This document shows positions 52,392-61,503 of a stretch of DNA of 64,000 nt, piece after piece. The translations under genes were made by a program, and so were the position numbers. Within the stretch, counting starts at the first letter, position 1, and each line of letters opens with the position of its first letter. The notes under the pieces were generated by a model. It did not search any database. It was given only the letters and a program-made list of their open reading frames with translations, and was not told where the DNA came from. This stretch comes from Bacteroidales bacterium UBA2287 (GTDB lineage Bacteria > Bacteroidota > Bacteroidia > Bacteroidales > Tenuifilaceae): the NCBI GenBank assembly GCA_002345675.1, contig DDWL01000015.1, forward strand, positions 1 through 64,000, read 5' to 3'.

Positions 52392-55187
52392 TTAGTAAAC
52401 AGCATAATTAATAATATACCCCGAGTTTGCCCCAACTATAAGGTTAAACTTGGTTTTTGTTGAAGCAAACCGCCCAATGCTAAATGGCGTAATACCCCTT
52501 AAAGGGAAATCTTTGTAAAAAGAACCATCGCTGTTGATGAGATAAATATGCGACGATTTTTGCGATACAACACCCAACTTCCTATCGCTCGCTCCAAAGT
52601 GGAAGTAAAATACCTTTGGTAAAACTTCGTCCGAAAACTTTTTAGTAAATATTTCTTTTCCTTCGGAATTAAAAACAGCTAATTTCTTGTCATCGAGGGT
52701 AATGAAATCTTCTACTCCATCGGCATTAACGTCCTGAAAATCGAAAAAATGAGCGGGCGACATCGTTCCTAAAATCTTATCATCAACTCGGCCATCGAGA
52801 TAAATAAAGCGAACAACACCGAGCGAATCGGTTGTAACAAATCGCGTTGGCGTTTTTGCAGTTCCTTCGTCAACTAAAAAAGTACTATTTCGGGCTGGCG
52901 AAAATAACCGTTGCGGTTTTAGTCGCTCCTTCCCCTTACGGTCGAGAATATAGGGGCGATTTGCATCGGAACAAGTTATGTAGTCGAGTCCGTTAATTCG
53001 AAAATGCTGAAGCGGCTTGGTAACAACCCTTTCGGTGCGGTCGAACTCCCATCCCAACAATTTTTTGCCATTCTTGTCGAAGGCATAAATTTTTCGATCC
53101 TCGCCAGCTAAAAAGTAACGGTACTCGCGGTTGCGCTCGTAGTCGAAAATTGCAACGGGATTTGTAGCAGGAGCCTGCAATTTCACAGGAAATCCATCAA
53201 CATTATTTCCGTTACGGTCGATGGCGTGAAGGTAGTTTCGCGTGTTGAAGAGTAGTTGCAGTTTTCGGTTTTTAAAAAGGTCGACCTGCGAAACTTCGCC
53301 AATTATTGCCTCGGACAATGCTTTTTTCCATAAAATGCGCCCAGCCTCATTTATTAAGTAAATGTTATCCAGGTTGTCTTGCACAAATATTTCGCGACCT
53401 TGAGTAATATGGTTTATAACCAAAGCTGGCTTTGAGCTTATAGTTGTGTCGAGCCTTGTTTCCCAAACTGTTTGTGGTGCCGACGACGTTGATGTTACAA
53501 GAGTTGACGACGAGCCGCTTTTCAAGTAAATATTATTGAATACTATTTGCTTGCCGCCAATAAGTTGAAATGCTAAGCCCTGGAAGTTTTTTAGGTTCTC
53601 GGTTTTTTGCTTAAATTTTACAGCATTCTTTGGGTGAAGAAAGTTTTTGCTAAGTCCGCTGGCTCTTCGAGGGTCGACAAAAAGGGTGAAGTTCGATTCG
53701 GGTACAAGGTCGAGCGAAAACTCACGAAACCAAGGCTCGGCCGACAGCTGCCTGTTGTGAACATTTGCCAGCGCAAAGCGCGAAAGCGCTTCGAACGAAG
53801 ACCCAAAAATTATGTACGAATCGATAAACGTTATGTACTCGTCGCTAACCGAATTGAATAAACTCCCGAAAAGCGTTTTATGGAAACTTCCGCTGGGGAA
53901 ACGGAATATTTTAATCGACTTATCCTTATCAACTTTATAGGTTAACTCGTATTTCGAAGGGTTTTCGCTTTGTTTTGTAGCATACGTATTAATAAGTCGC
54001 TCTACTTCGTCTTGCGCTAAGCTTTTTCCCTTTGTGCCTGCCACAACAAACCAGTTTTCGTCGTCGTTCGCATCGTTAAAGGGAACGTTAGCAAGAGCCA
54101 ATTCTTTACTAAAAAACGACGAGTAAAAGCTAAGCGGATCGGTTCCTATATTTTTTGCCAATAGTTCGTTTGATTGCCTGTACTCACGCAGGTTACCTGC
54201 TCGGTCGAGGTACTTTCGGTAGTCTTGCAAGTAGCTATCGATATTCGAAATACCTAAAAACACAAACGCAGCTGTTTGGGCAGGCAGCACATCGTGAACC
54301 GACATTTTTATCGGTTTCTGGTTAGCATAAATTTGGTAGTAGGCATTAATTGAATCGGGTGCCTGCGAAAATCCATTTAGGAAAATGGCATCGGGTTTAA
54401 AAATTGGGTCGAGCTCGGTCCAGTGTGCCGCATCGTGCAAGCCCATAAAGCCTTTTTGAAAATTGCCTGCAACGAATTTGGAGAAAAGCGCAGGGAAGAA
54501 TTTGTGGTTTACAAAAATATTGGCTTCAATTTTAGTTCCGGCAGTCTTTAAAATTTCCTGAAAAGCTTTGTCGGTAAGCAACGAATTTACATTAACGAGC
54601 TGTTTAATGGCCCTTTCGACCAGTAACGAACTTGGACTAAAAAGCACAACCCCTTTATGTGCCGACAATGTGTAGGTTTCGGCGTTTTGCCCGGTTCCAC
54701 TTTCGGCGGTAAGAAGCGTTGCTCCGTTATAGCCCTTTTCGCTAATGCTAAATTTTCCTTCGAAATACTTTTGGAAAAGCCCCTCTAAGTCGGCACCCGA
54801 AATACCACTTGGTAAATTTGCTGTAACCAGCAACTGGGGTTCGTTGTTGCCAACAATATGAACCGAAACGAATAGGTTGCTTGACTTTAAAGCCTGTTGG
54901 AGAGCTGGTTCCATTTTCGAAATTGAGTCGATTGCAAGTAGTGTGCTGTCGGCTTTCGAAATAAGGCTATACTGTTTTAGGTTGCTCCAAAGCTGCGAAT
55001 CGCTATTAATTGCCAAAAGAATTCCGCTAAATGAGTTTACTTTAATTACCAAGCCAGCATCGAGCGGAATTGCTCGTAGCGCATCGGAAGTTGGAGCTTT
55101 TGTGGACTTTAGCCACAACGAAAGTCCAATAATTAAAACTATTAGAAGGGCTGTGGCAATAGAACCAATAATAATTAATCGCCGCAT
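52392..55187 (-). CDS. Membrane-anchored DUF3352-like protein with C-terminal beta-propeller
   Basis: A 931-residue protein. One N-terminal helix (IIIGSIATALLIVLIIGLSL) anchors it in the inner membrane, with the rest in the periplasm. Residues 40-560 have the DUF3352-like pattern (AIPLDAGLVIKVNSF, FLGISNIDSYLQDYR). Residues about 620-931 read like a PQQ/VCBS-type propeller (FVQDNLDNIYLINEAGRILWKK cut short, YAFDKNGKKLLGWEF, DVNADGVEDFITLDDKKL). The function is not known. A TATCTTTG promoter box lies 26 bp upstream. Confidence 0.7.
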   Translation of the reverse strand: MRRLIIIGSIATALLIVLIIGLSLWLKSTKAPTSDALRAIPLDAGLVIKVNSFSGILLAINSDSQLWSNLKQYSLISKADSTLLAIDSISKMEPALQQALKSSNLFVSVHIVGNNEPQLLVTANLPSGISGADLEGLFQKYFEGKFSISEKGYNGATLLTAESGTGQNAETYTLSAHKGVVLFSPSSLLVERAIKQLVNVNSLLTDKAFQEILKTAGTKIEANIFVNHKFFPALFSKFVAGNFQKGFMGLHDAAHWTELDPIFKPDAIFLNGFSQAPDSINAYYQIYANQKPIKMSVHDVLPAQTAAFVFLGISNIDSYLQDYRKYLDRAGNLREYRQSNELLAKNIGTDPLSFYSSFFSKELALANVPFNDANDDENWFVVAGTKGKSLAQDEVERLINTYATKQSENPSKYELTYKVDKDKSIKIFRFPSGSFHKTLFGSLFNSVSDEYITFIDSYIIFGSSFEALSRFALANVHNRQLSAEPWFREFSLDLVPESNFTLFVDPRRASGLSKNFLHPKNAVKFKQKTENLKNFQGLAFQLIGGKQIVFNNIYLKSGSSSTLVTSTSSAPQTVWETRLDTTISSKPALVINHITQGREIFVQDNLDNIYLINEAGRILWKKALSEAIIGEVSQVDLFKNRKLQLLFNTRNYLHAIDRNGNNVDGFPVKLQAPATNPVAIFDYERNREYRYFLAGEDRKIYAFDKNGKKLLGWEFDRTERVVTKPLQHFRINGLDYITCSDANRPYILDRKGKERLKPQRLFSPARNSTFLVDEGTAKTPTRFVTTDSLGVVRFIYLDGRVDDKILGTMSPAHFFDFQDVNADGVEDFITLDDKKLAVFNSEGKEIFTKKFSDEVLPKVFYFHFGASDRKLGVVSQKSSHIYLINSDGSFYKDFPLRGITPFSIGRFASTKTKFNLIVGANSGYIINYAVY

Positions 55188-55213
55188 AGGGAAACTTTTA
55201 CTTTGCTAACATG

Positions 55214-55221
55214 CAAAGATA
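55214..55221 (-). promoter_or_regulatory. -7 promoter element for the DUF3352-like gene
   Basis: The minus strand reads TATCTTTG, identical to the lepA -7 box, 26 bp before the ATG. Confidence 0.5.
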
Positions 55222-55240
55222 GTAGGAATATTTGGTTTAA

Positions 55241-55525
55241 CATAGAACGCAAATAACGCGGATTAAAAGGATTTACACGGATTTTATAGAACACAGATGA
55301 CACAGATTGAACAGATTTTCACAAATTTAATTATTTCTCCGTGTTCCTCCGTCTCTCTGTGCCTTTGTGTTGTCTCTTTGCGTTTAACCTTTCACCACAT
55401 TAGACACATAGGACACAATAGTAGCGTCTTAGCGCCTTTGCGTTTAATTCTTCTCCGTGTTCCTCTGTCCCCGATAACTATCGGGGTCCGTGTCTCCGTG
55501 GTGTCTCTTAGCGCCTTTGCGTTTA
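55241..55525. repeat. Dense intergenic repeat cluster
   Basis: Repeated words fill this gap. TTCTCCGTGTTCCTC occurs twice (near 55335 and 55449). CTTAGCGCCTTTGCGTTTAA occurs twice (near 55428 and 55506), with a third CTTTGCGTTTAA near 55378. CACAGAT/ACAGATT units lie at 55290-55315. A perfect hairpin CCCCGATA/TATCGGGG lies at 55469-55486. No coding potential is apparent. The words resemble those of the other intergenic elements in the window. Confidence 0.7.
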
Positions 55526-55530
55526 ACAAC

Positions 55531-55564
55531 AAAAAAACCTGCCCTACATTACTGTAAAGCAGGC
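55531..55564 (-). terminator. Probable terminator of metK
   Basis: Short stem CCTGC (55538-55542) with GCAGG (55559-55563) and seven T beyond it on the minus strand, 22 bp after the metK stop. Confidence 0.6.
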
Positions 55565-55585
55565 ATATTTATTTGAAAAAGAAAT

Positions 55586-56836
55586 CTATAATCCGAATTC
55601 CTTTTTTACTGTGTCAACATAGTCGAGCTTTTCCCAAGTAAAAAACTCAACCTCTTTTTCGTAGGTATTGCCATTTCCACCCATTTGAACCTTTGCCTTA
55701 AAGTAATCGCGACCAAAATGCCCGTAGGCAGCAGTGGTTTGGTAAATAGGATTTTTTAGTCCAAGGCGTTTAATAATGTAACCTGGACGTAGGTCGAAAA
55801 TTTTTGCAACCCTCTCGCCAATTTGCGTATCGTTTAGCTTTACATGAGCGGTATTGTAAGTGTTAACATTCACGCTAACAGGTTCGGCAACACCAATGGC
55901 GTAAGCAATTTGAACCAAGATCTCATCGGCAACACCAGCCGCAACAAGGTTTTTAGCAATGTGCCTAGCTGCATAAGCAGCTGAGCGGTCGACCTTCGAG
56001 GGATCTTTTCCCGAGAAAGCTCCACCACCGTGAGCACCTTTGCCACCGTAAGTGTCGACAATAATTTTTCGTCCTGTTAAACCGGTATCGCCGTGAGGTC
56101 CGCCAATAACGAACTTGCCTGTTGGGTTAACATGCAAAATATGGTCGCCTTTTAACAGCTTTTGAACGCGCTCGGGAAGGCGGCTTTTTGCCCTTGGAAT
56201 AAGAATTTCGGCAATATCCTTTTTAATAATTTGAAGCATGCGCTCGTCGGCATCGAACTCGTCGTGCTGGGTCGAAATTACAATTGTGTGAACCCGCTCA
56301 GGCTTGCCCTGCTCGTTGTACTCAATGGTAACCTGGCTCTTAGCATCGGGTCGAAGGTATTTCATTTGCGTGCCCTCGCGACGAATTTTCGCAAGTTCCT
56401 GAAGTAAAATGTGCGAAAGCACAATGGATAGCGGCATATAGTCGTCGGTTTCGCGGCTAGCGTAGCCAAACATCATGCCCTGATCGCCGGCGCCTTGGTT
56501 CTCGTCGTTACCCCTTTCAACGCCACGGTTAATGTCGGCCGACTGCTCGTGTATTGACGAAAGAACTCCGCAGCTATCGCCGTCGAACTTATACTCCGAC
56601 TTGGTATAGCCAATGCGGTTTACCACTTCGCGGGCAACCTGTTGAACGTCGACGTAGGCATTGGTGCGAACCTCGCCGCTAAGAATTACAAGTCCTGTTG
56701 TTACAAGGGTTTCGCAGGCAACCTTCGAGTTTGGATCCTGACGTAGAAACTCATCGAGTAGAGCATCTGAAATTTGATCGGCAACCTTGTCGGGGTGCCC
56801 TTCCGAAACGCTTTCGGATGTGAATAAATATCCCAT
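55586..56836 (-). CDS. metK: S-adenosylmethionine synthetase
   Basis: Makes S-adenosylmethionine from methionine and ATP. The 416-residue protein has the methionine-site start FTSESVSEGHPDKVADQISD, the ATP motif GAGDQGMMFGYA and the phosphate loop GGGAFSGKDPSKVDRSAAY. It supplies SAM for lipA and for any methyltransferases. A probable SAM-II riboswitch and a -7 box precede it, so transcription or translation is likely reduced when SAM is plentiful. Confidence 0.97.
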   Translation of the reverse strand: MGYLFTSESVSEGHPDKVADQISDALLDEFLRQDPNSKVACETLVTTGLVILSGEVRTNAYVDVQQVAREVVNRIGYTKSEYKFDGDSCGVLSSIHEQSADINRGVERGNDENQGAGDQGMMFGYASRETDDYMPLSIVLSHILLQELAKIRREGTQMKYLRPDAKSQVTIEYNEQGKPERVHTIVISTQHDEFDADERMLQIIKKDIAEILIPRAKSRLPERVQKLLKGDHILHVNPTGKFVIGGPHGDTGLTGRKIIVDTYGGKGAHGGGAFSGKDPSKVDRSAAYAARHIAKNLVAAGVADEILVQIAYAIGVAEPVSVNVNTYNTAHVKLNDTQIGERVAKIFDLRPGYIIKRLGLKNPIYQTTAAYGHFGRDYFKAKVQMGGNGNTYEKEVEFFTWEKLDYVDTVKKEFGL

Positions 56837-56894
56837 TTCTTTTAAATTTTAAGATTACTTAAAAGGTTAGGAAGGTTTGGTAGATTGGCGGAAA

Positions 56895-56950
56895 TAATAC
56901 TGCTTTAGCATTTTTTTCAGTGGTTGCAATCAATCAAATCTTTCCACAAC
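56895..56950 (-). promoter_or_regulatory. Probable SAM-II riboswitch before metK
   Basis: In the minus-strand leader, GTGG (56947-56944) pairs with CCAC (56923-56920). The loop contains GATTTG (56940-56935) and ATTGCAA, directly before CCAC. A-rich sequence follows, then GCTAAAG. This order (GTGG..GATTTG..TTGCA.CCAC..AAA..GCTAAA) is the conserved core of SAM-II riboswitches, with the U-rich and UAAA parts that hold SAM. A short pseudoknot ATTG with CAGT directly after GCTAAAG is possible, with one U-G pair, but is weak by eye. The aptamer starts within about 10 bases of the predicted transcription start. Confidence 0.62.
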
Positions 56951-56962
56951 ATATTTGAGGTG

Positions 56963-56970
56963 CAAAGGTA
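56963..56970 (-). promoter_or_regulatory. -7 promoter element for metK
   Basis: The minus strand reads TACCTTTG, matching TAnnTTTG. It predicts a start near 56956 and a leader of about 120 bases holding the riboswitch. Confidence 0.55.
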
Positions 56971-57096
56971 AAACATTTTTTAAGTTTTTATAGGGAATAA
57001 ATTATTCTATTCCGTATAGTTTTTTAATTCTTAAGGAAAACAAGCACCCAATTTGTATCGCTAATCAATTTTTGTATTGTATCGACTTCAACCTAC

Positions 57097-57973
57097 TTAC
57101 TCCCCCTTGCCCCGCAATATTTTAAACGACACCCCTAAGCCAATACTAAATACAGGCTTTGAGATTTTACTCTCACCAAAGGCATAGGGAAAGCCAGTGT
57201 GCAGCTGCCAACCAAAGCGCCGAAAGTTGAAGTTAACTATAAGCGCTGGGTCGATGTAGTAGTCGGTTTGGTGACTCAAAAAGGGAGTAACTATGTATTG
57301 GTAAGCCTGGCAGTACAGGTGCGTAATCGATGTCATAGTACCTAACATAACCCGTATTTAGCTGGGCTGTTAGCTGAAGTTTTTTATACCTATACGACAG
57401 CGAACCTACAAAGTTTTGCGTAAACATTTTGTAAGTAAGGTAGCTCAGTTCGGGGGGGTACATATTGGGGAGCGACTCGGGGAATTCGAATTTCCCATTG
57501 CCAAAAAGAAGGCTGGTACCCACCTCGTACTCCAAATTTTCGGCAACGCGGTTGTGATAAAAACCCGAAAATTTTAAGGCTTGCCTTTCACCAATGTACT
57601 GTGTACTGTATTCAACATTGAAAATATCGGTACCTACTGTATAGAAATCCATCCAGTCTATATGAGTGCAGCCTGCTCCAAATGCCCACGATTTTGTGGG
57701 AGAGTAGGTAGCCGTAAAATTGTTTCCGCCACTAATAATTAAATCGCCTAAAGTAATGCCCACCCTTTCCCAGAAAGGGTAAGCCTTATGCCATTTCGTT
57801 TCGGGGGCATACATTTGCCAAGAAAAGAATAGCTTCAAATCGCCTTTCTTGGCAAAGCAAAAGGTTTGCGGAATTATGGGGGTCCGGTAGCTAAAGTTAC
57901 GGTTATCGCCTAGGCCCAATGCTATATTTACATAGGCAAACAACATAGCAATTGCCATAGTATATTTTCTCAT
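57097..57973 (-). pseudogene. Outer-membrane barrel protein, second copy, frameshifted
   Basis: Two overlapping frames together match the intact paralogue at 59290-60159. The first frame runs from the ATG at 57973 to about 57308 (ending PVLPG), the second from there to the TAA at 57097 (ending VSFKILRGKGE). At 57305-57309 this copy has CCAGGCTTAC where the paralogue has CCAGGTGCATAC, a loss of two bases. The N-terminal signal peptide (AIAMLFAYVNIALG) is intact. The likely effect is a product without its last three or four strands; a sequencing error is possible. The function of the family is unknown. Confidence 0.8.
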
Positions 57974-58001
57974 TGTGTTTTGTTTTTGTAGTAAGTTGGT
58001 A

Positions 58002-59225
58002 TTATATAGCCTCATAGCAGTAGGTAAAACCAATGTCGCTAACTATTACAAACTTTTTGCCCTCAGCATTTTTATATGTGGCGGTGCAGAACATCACTTC
58101 ATGGTCCAAGTCGAAATCGAGTACCCGTTTGCCTGTGGTAAGGTTGTAGGCCAAAAAGTCTTGTCCGCCAGTTAAAATGTATAAAACATCATCGAGTATG
58201 GCAGAGGGGTATACGTTCACGTTGTCAATTTGAAATAGTTTAGCGTGAGTGCTTTTATTAACTATATAAATACCAGCCGATAAGCCAACAATCAGTTTAT
58301 CGTTATAGAATTTATGATACTGGTACGCGCTGGTTGTTGTGCTGCTACTAAAGAGCCTCACATCGCGTATAACCGAAAGGGTTTCTATACTGAAAATTTT
58401 GTAGCCGTTGCCAGTGAAAAGGTAAAGTTCCCCGTTTACCATTTCCACCTTGCTTACAGGGCTTTCGGTGGGTTTATGCTTTACCAAAATCTCCTTGGTT
58501 TCGGCATCCATTAGCGAGAAAAAGTATTCTATTAGGCTAGTAGCTGGATCTACTAGGCGAACTTCGTCAAGTATTAAGTACTCCTTGTTGTTGTATATAA
58601 ATGGCCGGGCAATAGCCGATCGTTGTGCGTTGTAGTTTGGATGTGCTTCAAGGGTTGAGGTGTAGAAGTATGCCGTTTCTCCAGTATTAACGTTTACATT
58701 ATAAATAGGGCAGACATCGTCCGAGGTATAAACCGTACAATAGTAATGGTCGTTAAAACCCTCCATCGAGGCAAAGGTTTCAAGGGGTATTTCCCATTCA
58801 GTTTTCCCTGTGTCAATGTTAATTCGGTTATGCTTTTTATTTCCCCATGATCCATAAGAAACTATAAGAAATCTACCTGCCTCGTTAAAGTAGGGGTTGT
58901 TTATGCCAAGGCTATAACCATGAGGGGCAGCCTCGAATCCAATATATTTCTCCCATACAATCCTTCCCGTTTCCACCTCCATGCAGCGAATTCCGCCCTT
59001 TCCATTCCTGTAGGTTTCAACAATTACCTTATTGTCGAATTGGTAATAGGGTTTCAAAATGGACATAACATAGTACGCCGTATCATGGGGTACCTTCCAT
59101 ATGGGCTTTTGCCACACAATTACCCCATCCTTTACGTACTTTGTGGGCTCTTCTATAGTTTGCTTTTGGCAGGCTGTGATTAGAAGTATAAGTGCAAGTG
59201 GTAAAATAGTACAAATTATTTTCAT
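58002..59225 (-). CDS. Beta-propeller (PQQ-like) lipoprotein, second copy
   Basis: A 407-residue lipoprotein with lipobox LLITACQKQ. The mature part has repeated strands of the PQQ/propeller type: GGIRCMEVETGRIVWEKYI, NRINIDTGKTEWEIPLETF, FLAYNLTTGKRVLDF. Such folds usually bind partners rather than catalyse. It is very similar throughout to the protein at 60215-61444 (roughly 80% by eye). It lies in one operon, followed by the frameshifted barrel gene. Surface or periplasmic location is inferred from the lipobox. Confidence 0.8.
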   Translation of the reverse strand: MKIICTILPLALILLITACQKQTIEEPTKYVKDGVIVWQKPIWKVPHDTAYYVMSILKPYYQFDNKVIVETYRNGKGGIRCMEVETGRIVWEKYIGFEAAPHGYSLGINNPYFNEAGRFLIVSYGSWGNKKHNRINIDTGKTEWEIPLETFASMEGFNDHYYCTVYTSDDVCPIYNVNVNTGETAYFYTSTLEAHPNYNAQRSAIARPFIYNNKEYLILDEVRLVDPATSLIEYFFSLMDAETKEILVKHKPTESPVSKVEMVNGELYLFTGNGYKIFSIETLSVIRDVRLFSSSTTTSAYQYHKFYNDKLIVGLSAGIYIVNKSTHAKLFQIDNVNVYPSAILDDVLYILTGGQDFLAYNLTTGKRVLDFDLDHEVMFCTATYKNAEGKKFVIVSDIGFTYCYEAI

Positions 59226-59289
59226 TGGTAAGTGTAATAAATTACAGGGAACGCCACGCTTTGATTAATTAAAGTTTAAGAAAAAGGAC

Positions 59290-60159
59290 TTACTCCCCTT
59301 TACCCCGCAAAATTTTGTACGATACTCCTAAGCCGAGGTTAGTGATTACCTTGGTAATCTTGTTTTCGCCAAATGCGTAAGGGCGACTAAAATGAACCTG
59401 CATTCCAAACCTTCGAAAATTAATGTTTATAATAAATGCTGGGTCGATGTAGTAGTCGGTTTGGTGGCTATAAAATTTTGAAACAATATTGGCGTATGCA
59501 CCTGGCAGTACGGGGGAGTAACTAGTGTTGTAGTACCGAACATAGCCCGTATTTAGCTGTGCTGTTAGCTGCAACTTTTTGTACCTGTACGATATGGATC
59601 CTAAAAAATTATGGTTAAACGTGCTGTAATCGAGGTTGCTGTCCTCGTTCATTAAATCGTACGAAATGACCTCCCAAAAAGTAAAACCTCCGGTACCAAA
59701 CATTAAACTGGTGCCAACCTCGTACTCGAAATTATTTGCCAGTGCATTGTGGTAAGCCCCCGAAAAATCGAAGGAGTATGTGTCTTCATAGAAATTAATA
59801 TTCCAATCGTTTAATATTATAAATGTTCCATCTCTTCGGACAAGGCGGAGGTAATTTACCCCAAAAACAATGTTACTATTCATTGCGTACGATAACGCTA
59901 TGCGACGCTCATTGCTTATTCCAAAATTCCCAAACATATTAACAACCCATGGTTCAAACTTGTCGCTAAAAGAGCCTTGTACATAGCTAACGCTGGGAAA
60001 AAAAGCTTGCCGTGTAAGAATAAGCTTTAAATCGCCCTTTTGTGCAAAGCAATTGGTATGCGGTACGATTATATTTCTGAAATTTAGTTCCCTACTATAC
60101 TGTGCATTAACGCTTAAAAAAAGGAGTAGTATTGCCAAAAGACATATAGTTCTTTTCAT
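59290..60159 (-). CDS. Putative outer-membrane beta-barrel protein, first copy
   Basis: A 289-residue exported protein with a signal peptide (LLAILLLFLSVNAQ). Alternating strands (GDLKLILTRQ, YRYKKLQLTAQLNTGYVRYY, FIININFRRFGMQVHF) and the end GLGVSYKIL suggest a small outer-membrane barrel. I do not recognise the family; it lacks the PorP/SprF opening. Against the second copy the last 100 residues are nearly identical, but the central 120 residues are strongly diverged. The ATG at 60159 starts the signal peptide. It lies 56 bp after the propeller lipoprotein stop. Confidence 0.7.
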   Translation of the reverse strand: MKRTICLLAILLLFLSVNAQYSRELNFRNIIVPHTNCFAQKGDLKLILTRQAFFPSVSYVQGSFSDKFEPWVVNMFGNFGISNERRIALSYAMNSNIVFGVNYLRLVRRDGTFIILNDWNINFYEDTYSFDFSGAYHNALANNFEYEVGTSLMFGTGGFTFWEVISYDLMNEDSNLDYSTFNHNFLGSISYRYKKLQLTAQLNTGYVRYYNTSYSPVLPGAYANIVSKFYSHQTDYYIDPAFIININFRRFGMQVHFSRPYAFGENKITKVITNLGLGVSYKILRGKGE

Positions 60160-60214
60160 AGCTGAATTGAATGGTAAATTTATTTTAACCTGTAAAAATA
60201 TTACTATAGATTTG

Positions 60215-61444
60215 CTATATAGCCTCATAGCAGTAGGTAAAGCCAATGTCGCTGACAATTACAAACTTTTTACCCTGGCTATTTTTGTAGGTGGCTGTAC
60301 AAAACGACACGTTATGATCTAATTCGAAATCGAGTACCTGCTTGCCCGTGTTAAGGTTATAGGCCCAAAAGTGTTGACCACCGGGCAAAACGTATAATAC
60401 ATCATCGAGAATGGCCGAGGGCGAAACGTACGCATTATCAATTTGAAATAGTTTAGCATGTGTGCTTTTATTAACTATATAAATACCAGCCGACAGGCCA
60501 ATAACTAGCTTGTCGTTATAAAACCGATGGAAACTGTAGCTACTGGTATTAGTGCTGCTATTAATATTAAAGAGCCTTACATCGCGTATAACCGAAAGGG
60601 TTTCCATGCTAAAAATTTTGTAGCCTACGCCCGTAAAAAGGTAAAGCTCGCCGTTTACCATTTCTACCTTGCTTACAGGGCTTTCGATGGGTTTGTGCTC
60701 AACTAAAAGTTCCTTGGTTTCGGCATCCATTAGCGAGAAAAAATACTCAATTAGGCCAGTAGATGGATCAACAAGACGCAATTCGTCTAAAATTAGGTAC
60801 TCTTTATTGTTATGTATAAATGGCCGGGCAGTAGCCGATCGTTGTGCGTTGTAATTGGAGTGAGCCTCTAGGGTTGAAGTGTAGAAGTAATCCGCACCCC
60901 CCGAGTTAACGTTTACTTTATATATAGGACAGACATCATCCGATGTGTAAACCGTACAGTAATAGTGGTCGCCCATTCCCTCCATTGAGGCAAAGGTTTC
61001 AAGGGGGGTTTCCCATTCCGCTGCCCCTGTGTCAATGTTAATACGGGCATGTTTTCTATCTCCCCATGGACCAAAAGAAACTATTATAAATCTACTTTCT
61101 TCGTTAAAATAAGGGTTGTTAATACCAAGACTATAGCCGTGGGGGGCAACCTCGAATCCAATGTATTTTTCCCATACAATCCTTCCCGTTTCCACCTCCA
61201 TGCAGCGAATTCCGCCTTTTCCGTTCTTGTATGTTTCAACAATTACCTTGTCATCGAACTGAAATAAAGGTTTCAGAATCGACATAACATAGTACGCCGT
61301 GTCGTGGGGCACCTTCCAAAGAGGCTTTTGCCATACAATAACGCCGTTCTTTACGTACTTTGTGGGCTCCTCAATGGTTTGCTTTTGGCAGGAAATAATT
61401 ATGAGCGCAATGCCAATTGATAGCAATAATGTTTTAGTTTTCAT
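60215..61444 (-). CDS. Beta-propeller (PQQ-like) lipoprotein, first copy
   Basis: A 409-residue lipoprotein with lipobox LIIISCQKQ and the same propeller strands as the copy at 58002-59225 (GGIRCMEVETGRIVWEKYI, ARINIDTGAAEWETPLETF, FWAYNLNTGKQVLDF). Small differences are spread evenly, with a 2-residue extra in the NINSSTNTSS loop. The pair lipoprotein plus barrel is present twice in tandem with the same spacing, so it was duplicated as a unit. It follows the lipase-like gene by 59 bp. Confidence 0.8.
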   Translation of the reverse strand: MKTKTLLLSIGIALIIISCQKQTIEEPTKYVKNGVIVWQKPLWKVPHDTAYYVMSILKPLFQFDDKVIVETYKNGKGGIRCMEVETGRIVWEKYIGFEVAPHGYSLGINNPYFNEESRFIIVSFGPWGDRKHARINIDTGAAEWETPLETFASMEGMGDHYYCTVYTSDDVCPIYKVNVNSGGADYFYTSTLEAHSNYNAQRSATARPFIHNNKEYLILDELRLVDPSTGLIEYFFSLMDAETKELLVEHKPIESPVSKVEMVNGELYLFTGVGYKIFSMETLSVIRDVRLFNINSSTNTSSYSFHRFYNDKLVIGLSAGIYIVNKSTHAKLFQIDNAYVSPSAILDDVLYVLPGGQHFWAYNLNTGKQVLDFELDHNVSFCTATYKNSQGKKFVIVSDIGFTYCYEAI

Positions 61445-61503
61445 TAATGTTACTTTAAAACTTGCAGCACTATAAATGAATAGTGCTGCAAGTTAGTTAA
61501 TAT

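Noticed and set aside
59290..60159. PorP/SprF type IX secretion protein
   Set aside because: Size and barrel pattern are similar, but the typical PorP/SprF start (QQDPxFSQYM...NPA) is absent.
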